A DNA stretch of 9,649 nt from positions 1 to 9,649 of the forward strand of contig CALRGS010000020.1 of NCBI GenBank assembly GCA_943357975.1, given 5' to 3'. This DNA is from Candidatus Nomurabacteria bacterium. GTDB taxonomy: Bacteria > Patescibacteriota > Minisyncoccia > Phycocordibacterales > UBA1006. Position 1 is the stretch's first letter; each line of letters opens with the position of its first letter. This document shows, one piece after another, positions 1-4,556 of the stretch. Below the pieces are notes generated by a model. It ran no database searches. It saw nothing but the letters and a program-made list of their open reading frames with translations, and was not told the origin of the DNA. The position numbers were made by a program, and so were the translations under genes.

Positions 1-222
1 CAGGATGCCGATGTGGTAATGTTCATCCATAGTGATGATGCATTCAAACCTAAGGACGAGCGTACAAATATCAAGAAAATTATTGTTGCCAAGCATCGTA
101 ATGGTGCGACCGGTGACCTCGAGCTCTTCTTCGATGCTGCCAAGACAACATTCATGTCTGTTGAAAAAAATAGTTTTGACAGTTATGGGCCACAAATGCC
201 ATCAGGATCAGATGATTTCTAA
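1..222 (+). CDS. dnaB: Replicative DNA helicase DnaB, C-terminal end (partial)
   Basis: Only the last 73 residues are present; the reading frame is open from base 1. DnaB is the hexameric 5'-3' helicase that unwinds DNA at the fork using ATP. The visible piece contains the end of the RecA-like ATPase domain: QDADVVMFIHSDD, then KKIIVAKHRNGATGDLELFF, which matches the conserved late DnaB motif (I-V-A-K-x-R-N-G-x-T-G). A short polar tail follows and ends in TAA at 220-222. The residue after VMFIH is usually Arg or Tyr in relatives, so this strand end is slightly divergent. Followed on the same strand by recR after a 47-base gap containing a hairpin. The family call is firm from the motif; the rest of the protein lies outside the window. 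Confidence 0.9.
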   Translation, partial: QDADVVMFIHSDDAFKPKDERTNIKKIIVAKHRNGATGDLELFFDAAKTTFMSVEKNSFDSYGPQMPSGSDDF

Positions 223-234
223 CTCCACCCCTAC

Positions 235-259
235 CCCCTCCTCTTAGCAAGAGGAGGGG
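235..259 (+). promoter_or_regulatory. Perfect hairpin enclosing the recR ribosome-binding site
   Basis: CCCCTCCTCTT (235-245), loop AGC, and AAGAGGAGGGG (249-259) form an uninterrupted 11-bp stem. The right arm contains GAGGAGG, a strong Shine-Dalgarno sequence ending 10 bases before the recR ATG at 270. In the folded RNA this site would be fully paired. No U-tract follows, so it is not a standard intrinsic terminator. It could be a translational switch, a dnaB 3'-end stabiliser, or a copy of a dispersed palindromic repeat; the sequence alone does not decide. Confidence 0.75.
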
Positions 260-269
260 AACCGAACCC

Positions 270-905
270 ATGAATAACCCTATCGATGAACTCGCGAATA
301 GTTTTATGAAATTTCCAGGAATTGGTCGCAGACAGGCCAAGCGTTTTGCGTATTTCATTATTCAATCAAACCCAAGTTTTTCAAATAAATTATCAAGTCA
401 GATTTTATCCGCGCAGAAAAATGTAAAGCTTGATCCTGTGAGCTATCAGTATTTCTATTCTGAAAACCCAAGCGAGAAATACTCTCCGATTACCTTGGAT
501 ACTTCGCGCGATGCGCGGTTGCTGATGTTGGTAGAAAAAGACGTAGATATTGAATCCATTGAAAAATCTCATGCGTATCACGGGTATTATTTTGTACTCG
601 GTGGCCTGGCCCCCCTCCTTGATACGGAACTTGATCAGACTATTCGTATTCGTGAGTTTATGAAATTAATAGAAACGAAGTCTCTCGTTACAGATGAGTC
701 TCAAAAACTTACTGAGATTATTTTTGCCCTGGCTGCAAATCCTGAGGGTGATCGTACAGCAGATTTGATCAAACAAAAAATCGCACCTTTGCAGGAGCGA
801 TTTCAATTCAAGGCGTCTCAGCTTGGTCGAGGGTTCTCGACTGGGACTGAGGTTGAATATTCTGATGCGGATACTCTTGCGAGTGCGCTTGAAAACAGAA
901 GGTAG
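270..905 (+). CDS. recR: Recombination mediator RecR, variant without zinc-finger cysteines
   Basis: RecR works with RecO and RecF to load RecA on gapped single-stranded DNA. The 211-residue length is close to the family norm of about 200. An N-terminal helix-hairpin-helix is visible (FPGIGRRQAKRFAYFII, 15-31). The Toprim domain runs from about 83 to 175, with LLMLVEKDVD (84-93), YHGYYFVLGGLAPLLD (103-118) and the acidic ANPEGDRTA (156-164). The C-terminal GRGFSTGTEVEYSDADTL matches the family's G-x-P-x-G-x-x-L-E-Y-x-D end. The usual C4 zinc finger between the HhH and Toprim is not there: the protein has no cysteine at all, although the D-x-x-R-D that normally follows the finger is kept (77-81). 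The start is supported by the strong Shine-Dalgarno sequence at 251-258. Convergent with the next gene, with one base between stop codons. Confidence 0.88.
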   Translation: MNNPIDELANSFMKFPGIGRRQAKRFAYFIIQSNPSFSNKLSSQILSAQKNVKLDPVSYQYFYSENPSEKYSPITLDTSRDARLLMLVEKDVDIESIEKSHAYHGYYFVLGGLAPLLDTELDQTIRIREFMKLIETKSLVTDESQKLTEIIFALAANPEGDRTADLIKQKIAPLQERFQFKASQLGRGFSTGTEVEYSDADTLASALENRR

Positions 906-906
906 T

Positions 907-1224
907 TTAATCAGGAATCTTAAGTTCTTTTTGGATTATTTCCCAAAGTGGTCCGGTTCCGGCAATAGTTGCTGGCGATTGGGTTGTCCTGAGGATTTCT
1001 AAAGCGGCTTCTGGTGTAATACCACCTAATCCAACTTTTAATCTGTGAGCTATTCCTACAAAAACCTCATTCGAATATTTTACTACTTGTAAGGAACTAA
1101 GTAGTTCGCCTTCCGTGGAAGTGTGATCTTCTAATTCCAAAACACGTTTTAAATGTGGGAGTATTTCCATAAGACTATCAATTCTGTTGAGTTCATGTTT
1201 GAAGACCTTCTTTTCGTTTGCCAT
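907..1224 (-). CDS. Hypothetical protein, 105 residues
   Basis: Not recognised. It is a soluble, probably largely helical protein with no cysteine motif, signal peptide or membrane segment. The N-terminal third is charged (KKVFKHELNRIDSLMEILPHLKRVLELED). The middle reads GIAHRLKVGLGGITPEAALEIL, and the end is WEIIQKELKIPD. The ITPEAALEIL segment resembles a helix start, but I cannot tie it to a family. No Shine-Dalgarno sequence precedes the ATG. The gene is convergent with recR, leaving no room for a separate terminator. It lies downstream of the terminator of the structured RNA and so probably has its own promoter (a candidate is at 1250-1277). It could belong to a lineage-specific family; coding is supported by length and normal codon use. 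Confidence 0.65.
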   Translation of the reverse strand: MANEKKVFKHELNRIDSLMEILPHLKRVLELEDHTSTEGELLSSLQVVKYSNEVFVGIAHRLKVGLGGITPEAALEILRTTQSPATIAGTGPLWEIIQKELKIPD

Positions 1225-1249
1225 AGAGATTCTATTTTAGTTTAAGAAA

Positions 1250-1277
1250 ATAATACCATATGTAAACAAAAAAGCAA
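1250..1277 (-). promoter_or_regulatory. Candidate promoter for the 105-residue gene
   Basis: On the minus strand, TTGCTT (1277-1272) and TATTAT (1255-1250) are separated by 16 bases, giving a start near 1243. The -10 matches five of six consensus bases and the -35 matches three. The region is AT-rich, so a chance match is possible. Confidence 0.35.
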
Positions 1278-1294
1278 GCTATTACTTTTTACAC

Positions 1295-1335
1295 AAAAAA
1301 ACACCGCCCTACAAGTAGATTAACTTGCAGAGCGG
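1295..1335 (-). terminator. Intrinsic terminator of the structured RNA
   Basis: Arms at 1304-1316 and 1323-1335 pair over 13 bp with a 6-base loop. Read on the minus strand the two non-Watson-Crick positions are both G-U; on the plus strand they would be C-A or A-C mismatches. The structure is therefore built for minus-strand RNA. It is followed by a run of seven U (1301-1295). It is too far from the lysS stop (about 320 bases, past another terminator and a promoter) to be the lysS terminator. Confidence 0.85.
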
Positions 1336-1540
1336 GGCATAAATACCGTGTGTTCTATTTAAAAACCAAGAAGATATCTAGGACATACGCCTACAGAACT
1401 GTTTTGACCAGTTCTTGTTTTTTCCGAAACAAGAACCGAACAATAATGCTTTCCAAACGCAGTTTGATCCTAGTGCTCAAGAAAGCGGAAACTTTCAGAA
1501 GCATCCCTTGGTCTAAAAGAACTTTAGATTTATTTTTCTC
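1295..1540 (-). ncRNA. Putative structured non-coding RNA of about 245 nt, class unknown
   Basis: The 427-base gap between lysS and the next gene holds a complete transcription unit: near-consensus promoter at 1547-1575, predicted start near 1540, and intrinsic terminator ending at 1295. No convincing protein frame lies inside. The RNA can form a long-range closing stem between 1507-1522 and 1352-1370 (GUUCU, then CCAAG, paired with CUUGG, then AGAAC). Inside that are GAUGCUU (1505-1499) with AAGCAUU (1451-1445); small hairpins at 1481-1496 and 1454-1466; a perfect 10-bp hairpin at 1411-1436; and CUAGGAU (1473-1467) with GUCCUAG (1384-1378). The last pairing crosses the GAUGCUU stem, so it would be a pseudoknot or an alternative fold. 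I see no hallmark sequences of RNase P, SRP RNA or tmRNA. A 6S-like RNA is possible from size and closed-rod layout, but not shown. Confidence 0.72.
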
Positions 1541-1546
1541 TCAGAG

Positions 1547-1575
1547 AGTATAGCATCTCCCTGTATACTTGTCAA
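1547..1575 (-). promoter_or_regulatory. Strong sigma70-type promoter of the structured RNA
   Basis: Minus strand: TTGACA (1575-1570), a 17-base spacer, then TATACT (1552-1547) preceded by TGC, which gives an extended -10. This is a full-consensus -35, five of six at -10 and ideal spacing. Transcription should begin at a purine around 1540-1542, downstream of the lysS terminator. Confidence 0.88.
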
Positions 1576-1604
1576 GACCCTCGATAACTATCTTGTGCAT
1601 AAAC

Positions 1605-1645
1605 AAAAAAGCGGCTTCTAAAGCCTGCTTTTTGCAGAAGAGGCC
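1605..1645 (-). terminator. lysS intrinsic terminator
   Basis: On the minus strand just after the lysS stop, GGCUU (1625-1621), loop UAG, and AAGCC (1617-1613) are followed by GC and six U (1610-1605). Upstream bases to 1645 can extend the fold, since AGAAGCC can instead pair with GGC and UUCU further up. The U-tract and position fit the end of the lysS transcript. Confidence 0.75.
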
Positions 1646-1651
1646 TAGCCA

Positions 1652-3133
1652 CTACTCTTTTGGTCGCATGATCGGGAAGAAGATCACGTCGCGGAGGTTG
1701 TCTTGTTCCGTAAGGATGGCCACTAAACGGTCAATTCCCATCCCAAATCCCGTCATAGGAGGCATTCCGTGCTCCATAGCGGTTAGGAATCGCTCGTCGA
1801 TTTCCATGGCCTCAGCATCACCTCCCTCCTTGGCTTCAGACTGTGCTTCGAGAAGTTCCCGTTGAACCGTTGGGTTTACAAGCTCTGCATATTGATTAGT
1901 GATTTCTGCTCCTGCAATAATCAACTGTGCAACACGCGCAGTTCCATCGGTGTTCTGCTGTGCGAGGGGTTTCAATTCCCCAGGATAATCCATCACAAAT
2001 GTTGGATGAATAATGATATTTCGTGAAGACTTTTTATAAATATGATCAAGGAGATTCGCTTTACCTGTAGATTTAATTTCATCAGGACTCATTCCCCATA
2101 CTTTTGCAGCAGCTTGAATTTCTTTAAGGCTCGCTGTTTCCATGTCGAGGCTAGCATTTTCTTTGAGTAAATCTCCAAATCGTACCTTTGACCAAACACC
2201 ACCAAAATCTACCTCTACGGCATTATCATCTTTATCTTTCACCATAAAGCTCATTTTGCCTACCACGTCGCGTGCAATACCTCTCAAGAGTTCTTCGGTC
2301 CAAGCCATATTTGTTTCAAGAGTCTCGTATGCTGCGTACCATTCAATCATAGTGAATTCTTGGAGGTGGGTTGGATCAGATCCTTCATTGCGAAAATTCT
2401 TTCCAATCTCGTAAATACGGTTATATCCAGCAGTCATCATGATCTTATGTTCAAGCTCAAGAGAGATACGGAGTACCATATCCATATCATAATCGTTATG
2501 GTGAGTATCAAATGTTTTCGCCATCGCACCACCCGCCTGGTTTTGCAAAATAGGGGTTTCAACTTCCAAGAATTCTTTGGTATCAAAAAAGTCTCGAATG
2601 TATTTAATAACTTTCGAACGAGTTTCAAAACGTTTGAATACTTCTGGTTTCATCAAAGCTTCGAGGTATCGCTTACGGAGGCGTTCCTCATCGTCTTCGA
2701 TGCCATAATGTTCTGATGGAATAGGAAGCAGAGATTTCGTTGCCATGATCCAGTCAGTTACCAATACACTTGGTTCACCTCGCTGAGTTGTAAAAGGGGT
2801 TCCAGTTACAGAAACAATGTCGCCAATATCTACGGTTTCTCCGAAGAGCGTAAAAATACCTTCCTCGATCTCGTCCTTCTTGAAGACTACTTGGAATTTT
2901 TCTGTGCCATCAAAAAGGGTTGCGAACATAATAGCCCCTTGTCCTCGGAGTGACATAATACGCCCAGCTACAGAAAGGGGTGCCCCTGCAGTCTCAAGTT
3001 TTTCAAAATCACTTTTCAATTCTGCGAGACTCAGGTCACGCGGAACACTTGCTGGAAATGGGTTCATTCCAGCCGTTTTTAACTGCTCTAATTTTTCAAG
3101 ACGAACGTCTCGTAACTCTGATAGTGATGCCAT
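1652..3133 (-). CDS. lysS: Lysyl-tRNA synthetase, class II
   Basis: Charges tRNA-Lys with lysine using ATP in the cytoplasm. Residue numbers here count from the longest frame (ATG at 3151, 499 aa). An OB-fold anticodon-binding domain lies at about 58-140 (VAGRIMSLRGQGAIMFATLFD). The class II catalytic core has motif 1 at 188-200 (FFDTKEFLEVETP), motif 2 at 253-270 (FRNEGSDPTHLQEFTMIE) and motif 3 at 469-495 (GFGMGIDRL, then RDVIFFP). I prefer the ATG at 3133 because MASLSELRDVRLEKL is the usual kind of N-terminus for this family; neither start has a Shine-Dalgarno sequence. Some bacterial consensus positions differ: RISLELEHK where RIAPELYLK is common, and RVAQLIIAGAEITNQ where RFELFINGxEIANA is common. 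It has its own promoter about 160-180 bases upstream and a leader with features of attenuation. Confidence 0.95.
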   Translation of the reverse strand: MASLSELRDVRLEKLEQLKTAGMNPFPASVPRDLSLAELKSDFEKLETAGAPLSVAGRIMSLRGQGAIMFATLFDGTEKFQVVFKKDEIEEGIFTLFGETVDIGDIVSVTGTPFTTQRGEPSVLVTDWIMATKSLLPIPSEHYGIEDDEERLRKRYLEALMKPEVFKRFETRSKVIKYIRDFFDTKEFLEVETPILQNQAGGAMAKTFDTHHNDYDMDMVLRISLELEHKIMMTAGYNRIYEIGKNFRNEGSDPTHLQEFTMIEWYAAYETLETNMAWTEELLRGIARDVVGKMSFMVKDKDDNAVEVDFGGVWSKVRFGDLLKENASLDMETASLKEIQAAAKVWGMSPDEIKSTGKANLLDHIYKKSSRNIIIHPTFVMDYPGELKPLAQQNTDGTARVAQLIIAGAEITNQYAELVNPTVQRELLEAQSEAKEGGDAEAMEIDERFLTAMEHGMPPMTGFGMGIDRLVAILTEQDNLRDVIFFPIMRPKE

Positions 3134-3177
3134 ATAGGTGGATTCTACCATATTCGACTTATTTTTTCCATAAGAAT

Positions 3178-3215
3178 AGAGCCCTTTCCCGAAAATTCGG
3201 AATAGGGCTCTTTTT
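3178..3215 (+). terminator. Strong hairpin in the lysS leader; reads as an intrinsic terminator on the + strand
   Basis: Arms 3178-3192 (AGAGCCCTTTCCCGA) and 3197-3211 (TCGGAATAGGGCTCT) pair over 15 positions with two mismatches and a 4-base loop. On the + strand a run of five T follows (3211-3215), as in an intrinsic terminator, but no + strand gene is upstream. On the minus strand one mismatch becomes G-U, and the tail (UAUUCUUAU) is only partly U-rich. There the hairpin sits in the lysS 5' leader between the short lysine-rich frame and the lysS start. It may stop antisense transcription, regulate lysS, or both. Confidence 0.6.
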
Positions 3216-3241
3216 AATACCTTGCTAAAAATAGCGGCTCG

Positions 3242-3271
3242 TTACTTTTTGTTAAAAAATACTTTTTTCAT
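3242..3271 (-). CDS. Possible lysine-rich leader peptide of lysS
   Basis: A nine-codon frame starting with ATG at 3271 encodes MKKVFFNKK and stops with TAA. Four of its nine residues are lysine. It lies in the lysS leader, about 40 bases after the predicted transcription start and about 30 bases before the 15-position hairpin at 3178-3211. That is the arrangement of a ribosome-stalling attenuator that senses charged tRNA for the operon's own amino acid. Against this: no Shine-Dalgarno sequence precedes the ATG, and AT-rich DNA makes AAA and TTT codons common by chance. Treated as a candidate only. Confidence 0.4.
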   Translation of the reverse strand: MKKVFFNKK

Positions 3272-3316
3272 GGCGTTAGATTTAACGGTTAACAAAATAA
3301 AATTAAGAACAGAATG

Positions 3317-3345
3317 AGTATAGTAAAAACAATAAAACCTGTCAA
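3317..3345 (-). promoter_or_regulatory. lysS promoter overlapping the upstream greA terminator
   Basis: Minus strand: TTGACA (3345-3340), a 17-base spacer, then TATACT (3322-3317). These are the same hexamers and spacing as the promoter of the structured RNA. The -35 box is formed by the loop and descending stem of the greA terminator hairpin, and the spacer contains that terminator's U-tract. The predicted start near 3310 gives lysS a leader of about 160-180 nt. Confidence 0.85.
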
Positions 3346-3359
3346 CCGACAGGTTTTAT
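3325..3359 (-). terminator. Terminator of the greA pair
   Basis: ATAAAACCTGTC (3332-3343), loop AACC, and GACAGGTTTTAT (3348-3359) give a perfect 12-bp stem. The minus-strand RNA continues UUGUUUUU. The stop codon of the second greA (3356-3358) is part of the stem. Confidence 0.85.
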
Positions 3360-3814
3360 ACTACACTCAGAATCTCATAATCAACATCCCCTCGGGGTGT
3401 GGAAATAGTAACTACTTGCCCAACAGTTTTTCCAAAGAGTACTTTTCCTAGTGGTGAATCTATTGAAATTTTGTTTTGGTTTATATCTGATTCAGTACTA
3501 CCTACAATCAGGAATGTTTTTTCTAAATTATCAATAAGATTTTTGACCATCACTGTCGCCCCTAATTCTACTTTATGAGAACCCGTTCGTTCGATGATTT
3601 GTGCGTGTCTCAGTATTTTTTCAATATATTGAATACGAACTTCATTTTTCTTTTGTTCATCACGAGAGGATTCATACTCAGCATTTTCTGGTAAATCTCC
3701 CAAATCAAAAGCGGCCAACACTTTCTCTAGGATCTGGGGGCGGAGGGTGAGCTTGCGGTCTCGGAGCTCTTTTTCCAGTTCAGTCTTTTTGTCTTGTGTT
3801 AGATATTCATTCAT
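3356..3814 (-). CDS. greA: Transcription elongation factor GreA, second (divergent) copy
   Basis: GreA enters the RNA polymerase secondary channel and stimulates cleavage of backtracked RNA. I take the ATG at 3814, giving 152 residues, because MNEYLTQDKKTELEKEL aligns directly with the start of the neighbouring copy; the longer frame to 3841 would overlap that gene. An N-terminal coiled coil (about 1-75) carries the tip GDLPENAEYESSRDEQ with the catalytic acids D40 and E43. The C-terminal FKBP-like domain ends in ISTPRGDVDYEILSVV. Relative to the first copy the tip has Ser42->Pro and Arg36->Phe, which could alter its fit in the channel. It follows the first copy by 16 bases with no clear Shine-Dalgarno sequence, so the two are probably cotranscribed. 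Confidence 0.92.
   Translation of the reverse strand: MNEYLTQDKKTELEKELRDRKLTLRPQILEKVLAAFDLGDLPENAEYESSRDEQKKNEVRIQYIEKILRHAQIIERTGSHKVELGATVMVKNLIDNLEKTFLIVGSTESDINQNKISIDSPLGKVLFGKTVGQVVTISTPRGDVDYEILSVV
3364..3411. repeat. 48-base direct repeat at greA 3' ends, copy A
   Basis: Matches 3839-3886 at 46 of 48 positions. It encodes the shared C-terminus TISTPRGDVDYEILSV of the two GreA proteins, while the rest of the two genes has diverged widely at DNA level. Confidence 0.85.
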
Positions 3815-3830
3815 ACTTTTATATACCGTA

Positions 3831-4289
3831 TTAAGAAACACTCAGAATCTCATAATCAACATCCCCCCGGGGTGTGGAGATAGTAAAACTCTGTCCTGCT
3901 AATTTTCCAAGCATAGCACCACCGATTGGCGAACTGGGAGAAATTTTGTTTTGCGCAATATCAGCCTCTACGTCGTCAACAATAATAAATGTTTTCTCTG
4001 CCCCATCAGCAAGTTTTTTAACTACTACAGTCGCACCAAGCTCTACCTTACTAGAACCTGATCGTTCGATAACCTTTGCCGTTTTCAGGATAGCCTCGAT
4101 TTGCTGAATGCGTCCCTCATTTTTTCCTTGCTCATCACGAGAACTTTGGTACTCTGCATTTTCTGAAAGGTCACCCAAGGCTCGCGCAGCCTGAAGACGT
4201 TCCCCGATTTCAGGACGAATAGCCGACTTGCGGTGTTTCAATTCAGTCTCCAATTCAGCCTTCTTGGCCTGGGTGAGGTATTCGCTCAT
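3831..4289 (-). CDS. greA: Transcription elongation factor GreA, first copy
   Basis: A 152-residue transcript-cleavage factor. The coiled coil begins MSEYLTQAKKAELETELK and carries the tip RALGDLSENAEYQSSRDEQ, with acids D40 and E43 (D41 and E44 in E. coli numbering). The C-terminal domain runs from about 80 (VELGATVVVKKL) to TISTPRGDVDYEILSVS. This copy keeps the usual tip residues, so it is probably the standard GreA. The gene pair is bounded by hairpin terminators at 4331-4366 and 3325-3359, suggesting a two-gene transcript. A -10-like TATGAT (4306-4301) sits only 11 bases upstream of the ATG with no Shine-Dalgarno sequence, so a leaderless or nearly leaderless message is possible. Confidence 0.95.
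   Translation of the reverse strand: MSEYLTQAKKAELETELKHRKSAIRPEIGERLQAARALGDLSENAEYQSSRDEQGKNEGRIQQIEAILKTAKVIERSGSSKVELGATVVVKKLADGAEKTFIIVDDVEADIAQNKISPSSPIGGAMLGKLAGQSFTISTPRGDVDYEILSVS
3839..3886. repeat. 48-base direct repeat at greA 3' ends, copy B
   Basis: Partner of 3364-3411, with two mismatches. It lies at the 3' end of the first greA copy. Confidence 0.85.
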
Positions 4290-4330
4290 AAAGGTACTTT
4301 ATCATAAAAATTTTCTTTTACAAATAAAGC

Positions 4331-4366
4331 ACCCCCTCGTCCGAAAAATCGAACTAAGGGGGGTTT
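4331..4366 (-). terminator. Probable terminator between the 40-residue ORF and greA
   Basis: On the minus strand, ACCCCC and a following TTCG arm pair with CGGA and GGGGGT across a loop of about six bases, with a small bulge. The tail UGCUUUAUUUG is moderately U-rich. Read on the + strand the tail is UUUU, so it may act in both directions. It separates the cell-wall cluster from the greA pair. Confidence 0.6.
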
Positions 4367-4383
4367 TCGCTACGCGCACATCG

Positions 4384-4506
4384 CTAGGTTGTTACACCGG
4401 CACCGGCAGTTGCAGCATTTTCGCTTTTCAATCTTTTAAAATATGACTTGGCTTTCACGCGGCCAGGCGGTGCACCGGAGTGCGTGTTTATAAAATCCTT
4501 GTTCAT
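4384..4506 (-). CDS. Small ORF, 40 residues, basic
   Basis: The frame begins with ATG at 4506 and ends in TAG at 4384-4386, encoding MNKDFINTHSGAPPGRVK and then AKSYFKRLKSENAATAGAGVTT. It is basic in the middle, small-residue rich at the end, and has no membrane segment or cysteine. Its codons (GGT, GCA, CCG, GGC, CGC) make the stretch more GC-rich than the flanking AT-rich DNA, which suggests real coding. It lies 50 bases after mrdA on the same strand and is followed by a terminator-like hairpin, so it fits as the last gene of the cell-wall cluster. No Shine-Dalgarno sequence is present and I do not recognise the family. Confidence 0.5.
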   Translation of the reverse strand: MNKDFINTHSGAPPGRVKAKSYFKRLKSENAATAGAGVTT

Positions 4507-4556
4507 AGTGAATGGATTTAAAGGGTTAAGAAAAAAGATGAAAAACTAAAAACCCC

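Noticed and set aside
1295..1540. RNase P RNA, SRP RNA or tmRNA as identity of the structured RNA
   Set aside because: I could not find the conserved RNase P core, the SRP GGAA-tetraloop helix 8 sequence, or the alanine-tRNA-like ends and CCA of tmRNA.
1350..1553. 67-residue + strand frame in the RNA gene
   Set aside because: Basic, low-complexity translation with no family resemblance. The strand has no promoter here, whereas the minus strand has both promoter and terminator.
3815..3841. Longer start for the second greA (MFLNTVYKS...)
   Set aside because: It would overlap the first greA, and the family N-terminus M-x-E-Y-L-T begins at 3814.
4507..4556. Hairpin AAGGGGTT...AACCCTT after mrdA as a terminator
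   Set aside because: Short imperfect stem with a loop of about 25 bases and no U-tract placed after it.
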